This document shows positions 9,560 to 17,762 of a stretch of 43,125 bases of DNA, piece by piece. A model generated the notes under the pieces. That model searched no databases, was not told where the DNA came from, and was given only the letters and a program-made list of their open reading frames with translations. The stretch covers positions 1-43,125 of the forward strand of contig JAFZWH010000084.1 of assembly GCA_017617415.1 (NCBI GenBank). The letters are read 5' to 3'. A program made the translations under genes and the position numbers. The DNA comes from Victivallales bacterium (GTDB lineage: Bacteria > Verrucomicrobiota > Lentisphaeria > Oligosphaerales > Oligosphaeraceae). Position 1 is the stretch's first letter. The number at the start of each line of letters is the position of its first letter.

Positions 9560-10351
9560 ATGGCTTACAATAATACTAAAAAAACTTCTCCCCAGACATT
9601 GGCGACCGAGCCTTCCTCCTCGGTGGATGAACTGAATCGAAACCTGGGCATCCTGGAGGAACTTAGCGAGGCGTTGACCGAGCCGAGCAACCTGGAGGAA
9701 GGTCTGCGGCGCATTGTAAAGCTGACTTGTCGCGTATTGGATTCCACGCAGGCCGCCGTGTTGCTGATGGACGAGGAGAAGCAGCGCTTCATCGTCCACG
9801 CAACGGTCGGGTTGGATCCCGCGATTTTCCGCGAAGGCAGCCCGCTGATTGTGCCGGACCGTCTGCAATCCATCCTCTTCCGTCTCCAAAACATCCACCA
9901 GATCAACTGGATTGACTCTGGGCTGGAGGGGATTCAGTTTCCCATCATCGTGATGCCGCTCTATTTCAAGGGACATCGGATTGGACATCTCTTTGCGGGG
10001 GGCGCCAATGACCCCAGCACTGCCCGTGACCCAGTGAGGAGGCGGCTTTTCTCGCTCCTCGGGCCGTTCGCCTCGCTGATCATCGAAAACGGCAAGGCGA
10101 TGGATCTCATCAACCAGCGACTCGCCTTGCGCCCGACAGAGTTGGCGGACGAGGAGGTGGGGGATGGCAACCAGCTGATGATTAATTCGATTCGCAATCC
10201 CGCCAAGGTCGTTCGAATCTTCGCCGAAAGCTTCTACCGTGAACTCACCAAGGCTGGCTTCAATGCCGGTCATGTGACCATCGCCGCCGCTCATCTGCTG
10301 GACTGCATTGTCCGCAAGGGTGCCAACCTGTCGACCACCGATTTGAACTAA
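9560..10351 (+). CDS. GAF-domain protein
   Basis: 263 residues. Residues about 30-195 form a single GAF domain (LEEGLRRIVKLTCRVLDSTQAAVLLMDEE ... IVMPLYFKGHRIGHLFAGG ... LLGPFASLIIENGKAM). GAF domains sense small molecules or mediate dimerisation. The remaining 65 residues form a short helical tail with no kinase, GGDEF or obvious helix-turn-helix. It may be a stand-alone sensor or partner protein. It lies between holA and argH, 6 and 18 bp away respectively. No target can be deduced. Confidence 0.75.
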   Translation: MAYNNTKKTSPQTLATEPSSSVDELNRNLGILEELSEALTEPSNLEEGLRRIVKLTCRVLDSTQAAVLLMDEEKQRFIVHATVGLDPAIFREGSPLIVPDRLQSILFRLQNIHQINWIDSGLEGIQFPIIVMPLYFKGHRIGHLFAGGANDPSTARDPVRRRLFSLLGPFASLIIENGKAMDLINQRLALRPTELADEEVGDGNQLMINSIRNPAKVVRIFAESFYRELTKAGFNAGHVTIAAAHLLDCIVRKGANLSTTDLN

Positions 10352-10369
10352 AATAGGATGTAACTCATT

Positions 10370-11776
10370 ATGCCACTTTGGGATGGACGTTTCAGCCAGA
10401 GCCCGGCCGAACAGGTTCTGAAACTCTCAGAGTCAATTTCTTACGACCGGCGACTCTACCCGTATGATATCAAGGGTAGCTTGGCGCATGCAAAGATGCT
10501 TGCCCGCCAAGGAATTATCCCCAAGGAAGATGCTCGGAAGATTGCTTCGGGCCTCAAGCAGGTGAAGAAGGAGCTGGATTCCGGAAAGTTTGTCTTCAAG
10601 ACCGAACTGGAGGATATCCACATGAACATCGAGGCGCGACTTACCGAACTGATCGGCCCCGCCGGCGCACGCCTTCATACCGGTCGCAGTCGAAATGACC
10701 AAATCGCCACCGACGAACGACTTTATTTGCGCCAGCAGGACGATGAGGTCTGCGAGGCGATTCGTGGTCTCCAGTATGCGCTCTGGAAACTGGCGGCTGA
10801 CAACGAGAAGGTCATACTGCCGGGCTTTACACATTTGCAACATGCTCAGCCAGTGCTATTTGCACATCATCTACTGGCTTACATGGAAATGCTGAGCCGC
10901 GACATGGAACGACTGGCGGACTGCCGGCACCGCATCAACCGCCTTCCGCTGGGGGCAGGTGCGCTGGCTGGCTCGACCCTCCCGCTGGACCGTGAGTTCG
11001 TGGCGAAGGAACTCGGCTTCGAAGCAGTGCTGCAAAACTCAATGGACGCCGTGGCGGACCGCGATGTCTCCATCGAGTTCCTTTCCGCGCTGGCGATTGT
11101 CGCCATGCATCTCTCCCGTCTTGCGGAGGATATTGCAATCTGGTTCTCGCAGGAGTTCTCCTTTGTGGAAATCGGTGACGCGTTTACCACGGGCTCCAGT
11201 CTGATGCCACAGAAGAAGAATCCCGACATCGCGGAACTGACCCGCGGAAAGACCGGCCGCGTCTATGGTGCGCTGCTTGGACTGATGACCACCCTCAAGG
11301 GGCTTCCGCTGACTTATAATCGTGACCTCCAGGAGGACAAGGAGGGGCTCTTTGATGCGATTGACACCATAAAACTGGTGCTTTCCACGGTGTCTGCGAT
11401 GCTCGCCACGGTCAAGCCAAAGGCCGAACGGATGCTGGAAGCCGCCTCCGATCCCGCGCTGATGGCCACCGATCTCGCAGAAGCACTTGTGCGCCAAGGC
11501 GTGCCGTTCCGTGAAGCACATCACCAAGTCGGATGCTTCGTGGGCGCCTGCGCCAAAAAGGGCATCACTCTGGCACAGGCTGACTTGGCATTCATGCAGA
11601 AATCCATCCCCACCGCCACGCCGGGGTTCCTGAAAATTTTCAATCCGATACATAGCGTCGCCGCACGCGACATCATTGGCGGTACCGCGCCTTCACAAGT
11701 CCATGCCCAGTTGTGCAAATGGGCGAAGCAGTTTGGGGCAACGATGCCGTCGGCAACAAAGAAATCTAAAAAATAG
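10370..11776 (+). CDS. argH: Argininosuccinate lyase
   Basis: 468 residues, normal for ArgH. It cleaves argininosuccinate to arginine and fumarate, the last step of arginine synthesis. It starts MPLWDGRFSQ, a typical ArgH N-terminus. It contains the conserved regions HTGRSRNDQ (about residues 103-111) and TGSSLMPQKKNPD (the fumarase/aspartase signature with the flexible catalytic loop), and HLQHAQP with the catalytic His. It is followed after 11 bp by a secreted-protein gene. No other arg gene is in the window, so the pathway is dispersed. Confidence 0.97.
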   Translation: MPLWDGRFSQSPAEQVLKLSESISYDRRLYPYDIKGSLAHAKMLARQGIIPKEDARKIASGLKQVKKELDSGKFVFKTELEDIHMNIEARLTELIGPAGARLHTGRSRNDQIATDERLYLRQQDDEVCEAIRGLQYALWKLAADNEKVILPGFTHLQHAQPVLFAHHLLAYMEMLSRDMERLADCRHRINRLPLGAGALAGSTLPLDREFVAKELGFEAVLQNSMDAVADRDVSIEFLSALAIVAMHLSRLAEDIAIWFSQEFSFVEIGDAFTTGSSLMPQKKNPDIAELTRGKTGRVYGALLGLMTTLKGLPLTYNRDLQEDKEGLFDAIDTIKLVLSTVSAMLATVKPKAERMLEAASDPALMATDLAEALVRQGVPFREAHHQVGCFVGACAKKGITLAQADLAFMQKSIPTATPGFLKIFNPIHSVAARDIIGGTAPSQVHAQLCKWAKQFGATMPSATKKSKK

Positions 11777-11787
11777 GACTTAACTAA

Positions 11788-12465
11788 ATGAATAAGAAGT
11801 TCTTATGCTGTTTTTCAACAATGGTCTTCCTGGCTGTTGTTCTGCGTGCTGACGACTACCGCTGGATTAAAGGCACCTTCTCCTGGAAGGGAAACGGGAC
11901 GCTTACCACGCAGGTGATTCCGCTCTTCGGCGAGACCTACCGCGTGAATTATTCATCCGTTCAGAAAGGCGCCTTGCGTATTACCGTGGTGGATATGGCC
12001 ACCCGTCGTCCGTTGCCTCCGAAAGAGCTTGTGAAGACCAAGCAGCTTCTGCAACCAGGCAGCAAGAGTGCCAGTGGTCCTCAGAAGGCGGTGCTAATCA
12101 TCGAAGGCGACAGTCATCCCTGGGAGGTCCGCATCGACCAATACTTGGACAGCATGCAGGAATGGGATTTGATGAATTTTCAAAAAAAGCAAGCTCCGGA
12201 GGAACATCTGGCCATTTGGACAGGAACAGGTTCCGAGGAAATTGTCTTTGACGGCAAAAGCGCGCCGTGGAAATTCCGCGTGGTTCAGGAAGGCGAGGGC
12301 GTGGTCAATGTCGCAGTCACCTCGGATCCGGCTAAACTATATTACAAGACACACCTTCATAATCCTGCGCAAAGCGGCGAGGGGTGGATTACCACGGCCG
12401 GAACAGTTACCATCAAAGTGACCGCCAGCAATGATACGGACTGGACCATCGAGGCCGTAAAGTAG
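11788..12465 (+). CDS. Secreted protein of unknown function
   Basis: 225 residues and not recognised. A signal peptide (NKKFLCCFSTMVFLAVVLRA-DD) indicates export. The mature part is beta-rich, with many Trp, Thr and Val residues (GTFSWKGNGTLTTQVIPLFGETYRVNYSS; WITTAGTVTIKVTASNDTDWTIEAVK). It looks like two related beta-sandwich halves, each ending in a strand containing D/H-PWEVRID or APWKFRVVQ. No catalytic motif is seen. It follows argH by 11 bp and is probably read through from it. Confidence 0.65.
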   Translation: MNKKFLCCFSTMVFLAVVLRADDYRWIKGTFSWKGNGTLTTQVIPLFGETYRVNYSSVQKGALRITVVDMATRRPLPPKELVKTKQLLQPGSKSASGPQKAVLIIEGDSHPWEVRIDQYLDSMQEWDLMNFQKKQAPEEHLAIWTGTGSEEIVFDGKSAPWKFRVVQEGEGVVNVAVTSDPAKLYYKTHLHNPAQSGEGWITTAGTVTIKVTASNDTDWTIEAVK

Positions 12466-12545
12466 TTCGGCCTGTTTCCCGCAGAACCAGAGGATGAGGC
12501 TTTGCCCCTAATTCGATTCCTTGCGTGGAACATATCAATTGCCAA

Positions 12546-12575
12546 TTGCCAAACCTGATTCGCTGCCTTTATATA
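12546..12575 (+). promoter_or_regulatory. Candidate sigma-70-type promoter for the 672-residue membrane protein
   Basis: TTGCCA (12546-12551) and TATATA (12570-12575) are separated by 18 bp and lie about 28 bp before the ATG at 12604. The hexamers are close to the consensus, but this is a single-site visual call. Confidence 0.4.
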
Positions 12576-12603
12576 GAATAAGTCCTTAATATGGAATGGT
12601 TTG

Positions 12604-14622
12604 ATGACTGAGAATCCACGGTTGAGTTTTGCCGAACGTCTGCGTCGCCGGGTGGACAATACGCCGGTTCCGGCAGCGCGTTCGGCGGCCGTGCTTACAC
12701 AGATGTTATTTGGCATCAGTGCTTTGTCGATCTTCTGCTTCAGCGGGTGGTGCCTGGGCTGGATGTCGATGAACGCCGCCGCAAACGCCGTGGTGATTTC
12801 CGGGCTGGTGGTGGCTGCCTTGTATGGCATGACGCTGGAACGATATTATCGCGGTCTCCACATGCCGAAACTGGATGGCGCCGCCAAGACGATTTCCACC
12901 GCGAGCTGGGTGCTGTTGGGCATTCTGGGAATGATGTTCATGCGCTACTGCGGCTTTGTGGTGAACACCCTGACGCTGTTGGGGCTCTTGTATCTCTTCT
13001 TTGCCTTCTTGGGCTATCTCATTTCCCGTGGTCGCACGCAGGAACTGAAGCTTCTGGGCGGTTCGACGCTGACGGGGCTGGCGGGCTGGCTGCTGATCAG
13101 CAGTGCCTTGATTTGCTGTGTGTTGCGCTATACGGAGGGAATTTACGGACCAGACTTCGCTGAAACGCAGATGCCCAAATGGTTCGTGGCGATGCTGACC
13201 TTCCTGGACCGCCAGGTCGGCGTGGTTGCCATGCTGATCGGAGGATTTCTGCTGGTGTTAGTGGATTGGTATCTGCGACTGAAGGTCTTTGCCCTGCGTA
13301 GCGGCGAGGCCTTGCGCACCTTCTTCAACTGGCAGGCGAAGCTGGCGATTTTGTTTTTTCTGCTGTTGCCCATCTTTCAATGGTGGGCACTCCGCGTGCT
13401 TGACAACCGCCTTAATCAGAGTGTCAGAGAATATGAGTTTTGGGGACCATGCCTATCGGGCATAAGCCAGGAGGAATTTTCGGAGATCCGCCGTCAATTC
13501 ATCCAATGGCAGGAGCACTTTGGCAGGGAATTGGGCGAGGCCACGAGCACGGACTACGAGCCTGCCACGCGTTCGCCCTTTCAATGGCGCCGCGAGACCG
13601 CTGGTCGCTGGATTCCCAATGTGGAGACCGCTGAAGAAACCGCCGCCCTTCAGGAGTATTATGCCAAACTCCAAACGGTAATGCGTCAGCTGCCTGAGCA
13701 AGTGGCTAAATTGCGGAATGGCATGGTATCTTCCGACGGTCTCTTGCTGATTCTGAAATGGCACGTCGAGGCGAACGGACAGCTACACGACAGTGTTGCC
13801 GCCTGCGAATGTCTCTCCTGGGCAACCCAGTTGATTTGCTCCCAGTTGAGAGCCTCTGCAAGCACCGAAGTCGCCAAGGCGTTGGGGTATCTCGGAGACT
13901 TCTGCGAGATGGGCGAATTGATGCTGGAGAAGTTCGGCAATGAGCCGCTGGTTCTCCACGAAGTAGAGGGGCAACTGCTTGTCGTCCAGGAGGCGCTGCA
14001 ATCTCTGGGACAGCATCTGCTTCGGAAAACCATCGAAGATTTCTATATAAAACATACCCAATCGAGTTTGACAGGGACGACGCGCTGGGGAACGCCGTTT
14101 TTGCGGATCGCCTGGATTCTTCCCGCTCCCAAGATGCTGGTGATGGCCGAAATCGCCGAGTTGGCCAAGGCCGTTGCCAGGTCCCAGTCCATTCTGGATC
14201 TTCAGTTTCCCAAACGGATGTATGACAGCCCCGCCGTGCGTGCCACTATGTTGCCCCTAATCGGGCCGAAAAACTCCCTGCGTTCGCTGGCGATGCTCGC
14301 CCAAAGCCGTCTCCAGACCATGCGGCTCCTCATCGCGCTGATGCACTATCGGCTCGAACATGAACGGAAGATGCCCGCTGTGCTGGCGGAACTGGTGCCG
14401 GAGTATTTGCCAACCTTGCCGCTGGATCCGCTGGCAGAGGCGTCCCCGTATGTCGTCAGTCAGGAGCAAATGCCCATCGAAGCGTGGAATTTCCATGCCC
14501 AGGCTTTGGAGACGCGGACGCTTCCCGCGCTCGTGGTGCGCTCCTCCGCCGATTCCGCCATCTGCGCCAAAATTATGTTGAGCGAATCCGAGGCGGTGCA
14601 GGGTAGGGTGGAAGCCCCCTGA
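12604..14622 (+). CDS. Large polytopic membrane protein of unknown function
   Basis: 672 residues. The ATG at 12604 is preferred over the in-frame TTG immediately before it. The first 270 residues contain about six hydrophobic helices in pairs (VLTQMLFGISALSIFCFSGW ... LLGLLYLFFAFLGYL ... LLLPIFQWWALRVL). The remaining 400 residues are a helical soluble domain. Its end (MRLLIALMHYRLEHERKMPAVLAELVPEYLPTLPLDPL) resembles the C-terminal segment recurring in large hypothetical membrane proteins of Planctomycetota and Lentisphaerota; that resemblance is from memory. No enzymatic motif is visible. It ends just before the 9-bp repeat array. Confidence 0.7.
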   Translation: MTENPRLSFAERLRRRVDNTPVPAARSAAVLTQMLFGISALSIFCFSGWCLGWMSMNAAANAVVISGLVVAALYGMTLERYYRGLHMPKLDGAAKTISTASWVLLGILGMMFMRYCGFVVNTLTLLGLLYLFFAFLGYLISRGRTQELKLLGGSTLTGLAGWLLISSALICCVLRYTEGIYGPDFAETQMPKWFVAMLTFLDRQVGVVAMLIGGFLLVLVDWYLRLKVFALRSGEALRTFFNWQAKLAILFFLLLPIFQWWALRVLDNRLNQSVREYEFWGPCLSGISQEEFSEIRRQFIQWQEHFGRELGEATSTDYEPATRSPFQWRRETAGRWIPNVETAEETAALQEYYAKLQTVMRQLPEQVAKLRNGMVSSDGLLLILKWHVEANGQLHDSVAACECLSWATQLICSQLRASASTEVAKALGYLGDFCEMGELMLEKFGNEPLVLHEVEGQLLVVQEALQSLGQHLLRKTIEDFYIKHTQSSLTGTTRWGTPFLRIAWILPAPKMLVMAEIAELAKAVARSQSILDLQFPKRMYDSPAVRATMLPLIGPKNSLRSLAMLAQSRLQTMRLLIALMHYRLEHERKMPAVLAELVPEYLPTLPLDPLAEASPYVVSQEQMPIEAWNFHAQALETRTLPALVVRSSADSAICAKIMLSESEAVQGRVEAP

Positions 14623-14692
14623 GCAGATAGTCTTATTCCCCGCGGCGCGGGAAGGTATCGTCGGCGCCATTGGCGCCATTGCAATCCCTCAA

Positions 14693-14836
14693 CGGGACGC
14701 ACGGGACGACCGGGACGCACGGGACGCACGGGGCGCACGGGACGCACGGGACGCACGGGACGAGCGGGATGCACGGGACGAGCGGGACGCACGGGACGCA
14801 CGGGACACACGGGACGAGCGGGACGCACGGGACGCC
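14693..14836. repeat. Nonamer minisatellite (GGGACGCAC, 16 copies)
   Basis: Sixteen head-to-tail 9-bp units with consensus GGGACGCAC and variants GGGACGAGC, GGGATGCAC and GGGGCGCAC occupy 144 bp. Because the period is a multiple of three, open frames run through it on both strands (Thr-His-Gly or Pro-Val-Arg repeats). Degenerate copies continue to about 14895. The surrounding stretch 14623-15233 otherwise contains no gene that I can support. Confidence 0.92.
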
Positions 14837-15233
14837 TTCTGGTTCATCTTGCCTTGCCATTGGTCCCGGATGTCCCAATCGTCCCAGAGGTCCTATTTAT
14901 TCCTTCTGGCAAGTTAAAGATAATATCATTCCTCCGTGTTTTTGCATACGCGCGCATGCGCGTCCAGATAGGGAGGCATGCCCCCACCCCCTACAACAGT
15001 AATGTAATGCGTTTTCGGTCAGTTGCAAGTCCATGGTCGAGAAAGGAAACGGAATCTTAGTTTTCCTATGATTTTTGCCTTGGAGCTGGAGTTTTATCAA
15101 ACGATAGCGTCGATGATTCACCAGTTTCTAACCGCACAGTTGTACACAGGCATGGAAATTTCCTGCGAGGTATGACAGAACTCCTTAGAAGATTTATATT
15201 AAACAAATATTCTTTCTCACACATCTCATCGGG

Positions 15234-15250
15234 GTCGGCATGTTGCCGGC
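15234..15250 (+). promoter_or_regulatory. Hairpin in the ackA leader
   Basis: GTCGGCA and TGCCGGC form a 7-bp stem (one G-T pair) around a TGT loop, 12 bp before the ackA Shine-Dalgarno. It could influence translation initiation or mRNA stability. There is no T-run, so it is not a terminator. Confidence 0.35.
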
Positions 15251-15272
15251 CTTTCACTCACGGAGGATTCAG

Positions 15273-16466
15273 TTGAAAGTTCTGGTCATCAATTCGGGTA
15301 GTTCGTCCTTGAAATACACGTTGTTCGACATGGCGGACGAAAGCGTGCTGTGCAAGGGTTTGGTGGAACGCATTGGTCTGGAGGGCACGAACATGACCTA
15401 CCAGGCGCACGGACAGAAGTTCGAGGCTCCGCTGGACATTAAGAAGCACAGCGAGGCGCTCAAGTCCATCACCGCGAAAATGACCGACCCCGAAATCGGC
15501 GTCATCAAGAGCCTCTCCGAAATCGGCGCAATTGGCCACCGCGTTCTGCACGGCGGTATGGATTTCAGCGAACCCACGCTGGTGGACGAGGCGGTGAAGG
15601 CCTCCATCCGCAAGTATTTCGTACTCGGACCGCTGCATAATCCCGCGAACCTGGGCGGTATCGAGGCGTGCGAGGAGAGCTTCCCCGGCATCCCGAATGT
15701 CGCCGTCTTTGACACGGCGTTCCACATGTCGATGGGGCCCGAGGCATACATGTACGCCATCCCCCGCAAGTACTACGAAAAGTATGCGGTGCGCAAGTAC
15801 GGCTTCCACGGCACCAGCCACAAGTATGTCTATGGCAAGGCCTGCGAATACCTCAAGCTGGATCCCGCGAAGGCGAAGATCATCTCCTGCCATCTGGGCA
15901 ACGGCTCCAGCCTCTGCGCCGTGAAGGGCGGAAAGGTCGTGGATACCTCCATGGGCCTCACCCCGCTGGCCGGCCTCGTGATGGGAACCCGCTCCGGCGA
16001 CGTGGACGCCGCCGTGGTGACCTTCCTCCAGCAGCAGGAGGGACTCTCCGCCGCCGAAATTGACACCATGCTCAATAAGAAATCCGGCTTCCTCGGAGTC
16101 TCCGAGCGCTCCAGCGACATGCGCGACATCCGACAGGCCATGGCCGACGGCGATCCCAAGGCCGCCGAGGTCTATAAGATGTTCCTCCATCGCCTTACCC
16201 ACTACATCGGGGCATATTACCTGCTCCTCGGCGGAGCCGACGCAATCCTCTTCACCGGAGGCATCGGCGAGAACTCCTACGAGACCCGCGTGGATATCGT
16301 CAAGAACCTCGCGCCGCTGGGCTGCACGCTTGACGAACAGGCCAACGCCTGCCGTGGCAAGATGTGCACCATCTCCACCCCCGATTCCAAGCTCACCGCC
16401 ATCGTGATGCCCACCAATGAAGAGCTCATGATTGCGATGGAGACGGTAAAGATTTGTGCTAAATAG
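15273..16466 (+). CDS. ackA: Acetate kinase
   Basis: 397 residues from TTG at 15273, with GGAGGA 5 bp upstream (15262-15267); an in-frame ATG at 15240 precedes this and lacks a ribosome site. The enzyme converts acetyl phosphate and ADP to acetate and ATP. Signatures are the N-terminal VLVINSGSSSLKY and KYGFHGTSHKYV (the second acetokinase signature). Also present are SCHLGNGSSLCAVKGG, LVMGTRSGDVD (containing the catalytic-region Arg) and FTGGIGENS. It is followed by pta 41 bp downstream, the classical acetate-forming, ATP-generating pair of fermenting bacteria. Confidence 0.97.
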   Translation: MKVLVINSGSSSLKYTLFDMADESVLCKGLVERIGLEGTNMTYQAHGQKFEAPLDIKKHSEALKSITAKMTDPEIGVIKSLSEIGAIGHRVLHGGMDFSEPTLVDEAVKASIRKYFVLGPLHNPANLGGIEACEESFPGIPNVAVFDTAFHMSMGPEAYMYAIPRKYYEKYAVRKYGFHGTSHKYVYGKACEYLKLDPAKAKIISCHLGNGSSLCAVKGGKVVDTSMGLTPLAGLVMGTRSGDVDAAVVTFLQQQEGLSAAEIDTMLNKKSGFLGVSERSSDMRDIRQAMADGDPKAAEVYKMFLHRLTHYIGAYYLLLGGADAILFTGGIGENSYETRVDIVKNLAPLGCTLDEQANACRGKMCTISTPDSKLTAIVMPTNEELMIAMETVKICAK

Positions 16467-16507
16467 TTGGTAGTAAATAAGTTAAACAGTTTTTAATGGA
16501 GAATGCC

Positions 16508-17503
16508 ATGAGTCTCATTGACAAGCTGATTGAAAAGGCCACCACTGCCTACAAAACCGTCGTTCTGCCCGAGGGTCAGGACCCCCGCGTGATCAAGGCC
16601 GCCCAGATTATCGCCAAGCGCAAGATGGCGAAGGTCATCGTGCTGGCCACGCCAGCCGAACTGCCCGACCAGTCCGTCTTCGACGGCATGGATGTTGAGG
16701 TCGTTGACTGGACCAACTCTCCTTGGAAGGACGAGCTGGCGAATCTCTTCTACGAGCGCCGCAAGGCCAAGGGCGTGACCCTGGAACAGGCACAGGCGCA
16801 GATCAAGAACCGCCTCTACTTCGCGGACCTGATGATCAAGGCCGGACACGGTGACGCGATGGTCGCCGGCTCCATCGCCTCCACCGGCGACATGCTGCGC
16901 GCGGCGTTCCACTGCATCGGCACCGCACCTGGCATCAAATCCGCCTCCTCCTGCTTCGTGATGGACCTCAAGACTCCCGCCCCGAACGGCGAGCAGACAC
17001 TCATCTTCGCGGACTGCGGAGTGAATCCGAATCCGGACGCCGAGGGCCTGGCCGATATCGCCATGGCCACCATCGCCACCTGCCAGTCCCTCCTGGGCAA
17101 GCAGCCGCACGTCTCCTTCCTGTGCTACTCCACCAAAGGCAGCGCCAAGAGCGAAATGGTGGACAAGATGCGCACCGCCGCTGAAATCACCATCCAGCGC
17201 GTGAAAGAGCAGGGCATTAACGCCATCGTGGACGGCGAGTTGCAGGCCGATGCCTCGCTGGTGCCGTCCGTCGCGGCGCAGAAAGCCCCGAACAGTCCGC
17301 TGAAGGGCATGGCGAACGTGCTGATCTTCCCGGATCTGAACGCAGGAAACATCTGCTACAAGATGGTCCAGCGTCTGGCCGGCGCCGAGGCCTACGGCCC
17401 GATTATGCAGGGCGTGGCCAAGCCGATCAGCGACCTCTCCCGCGGTTGCTCCGCCGAAGACATCGCTGGAGTCGCGGCTATCACCATCTGCCAGGCGATG
17501 TGA
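16508..17503 (+). CDS. pta: Phosphate acetyltransferase
   Basis: 331 residues if started at the ATG at 16508, which has GGAGA 6 bp upstream; an in-frame ATG four codons earlier lacks a site. It transfers the acetyl group between CoA and phosphate, feeding ackA. It is the short form, containing only the catalytic PTA_PTB domain without the N-terminal DRTGG/P-loop extension. Recognisable segments are TVVLPEGQDPRVIKAAQII, AGSIASTGDMLRAAFHCIG, FADCGVNPNPDAEGLADIA and LIFPDLNAGNICYKMVQRL. The last 30 residues (QGVAKPISDLSRGCSAEDI) are the typical C-terminal signature. Confidence 0.96.
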   Translation: MSLIDKLIEKATTAYKTVVLPEGQDPRVIKAAQIIAKRKMAKVIVLATPAELPDQSVFDGMDVEVVDWTNSPWKDELANLFYERRKAKGVTLEQAQAQIKNRLYFADLMIKAGHGDAMVAGSIASTGDMLRAAFHCIGTAPGIKSASSCFVMDLKTPAPNGEQTLIFADCGVNPNPDAEGLADIAMATIATCQSLLGKQPHVSFLCYSTKGSAKSEMVDKMRTAAEITIQRVKEQGINAIVDGELQADASLVPSVAAQKAPNSPLKGMANVLIFPDLNAGNICYKMVQRLAGAEAYGPIMQGVAKPISDLSRGCSAEDIAGVAAITICQAM

Positions 17504-17545
17504 ACCCCCGCGCATTCATTCCGCGGTTTCCTCCCTACAATTCTA

Positions 17546-17562
17546 CGGGGGCTGCGCCCCCG
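17546..17562. terminator. GC-rich hairpin after pta
   Basis: CGGGGGC-TGC-GCCCCCG forms a perfect 7-bp stem 43 bp after the pta stop. No T-run follows, so it may slow RNA decay rather than terminate. A triple CTCATTC repeat (17569-17588) separates it from the tRNA. Confidence 0.4.
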
Positions 17563-17588
17563 AACCCCCTCATTCCTCATTCCTCATT

Positions 17589-17664
17589 GCCCCGGTAGCT
17601 CAGTGGATAGAGCAGCGGTTTCCTAAACCGTTGGTCGGCGGTTCAAGTCCGCCCCGGGGTACCA
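17589..17664 (+). tRNA. tRNA-Arg (anticodon CCT)
   Basis: A 76-nt cloverleaf with encoded CCA. The acceptor stem pairs GCCCCGG with CCGGGGT (one G-T pair at 1:72). The D stem is GCTC/GAGC and the anticodon stem GCGGT/ACCGT. The loop is TTCCTAA, giving anticodon CCT for AGG codons. The T arm is GGCGG-TTCAAGT-CCGCC, followed by A73 and CCA. A strong terminator follows at 17682. Confidence 0.96.
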
Positions 17665-17681
17665 GTTTCACTCAGGAAAAT

Positions 17682-17720
17682 GCCACCAATTTGCCAATTT
17701 TTGGCATTTGGTGGCTTTTT
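17682..17720 (+). terminator. Rho-independent terminator of tRNA-Arg
   Basis: GCCACCAAT...TTGCCAA pairs with TTGGCA...TTTGGTGGC, giving a long stem with one internal loop, followed by TTTTT. The outer GCCACC/GGTGGC arms match those of the tRNA-Leu terminator at 25696. Confidence 0.9.
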
Positions 17721-17762
17721 GATTGCATGTCGCCTGACGTCTGACATCCCTTTCTTTTTCCC

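Noticed and set aside
14670-15002. Collagen-like Thr-His-Gly protein through the nonamer array
   Set aside because: The frame exists only because the repeat period is 9 bp. There is no ribosome site, and equally open frames run on the opposite strand.
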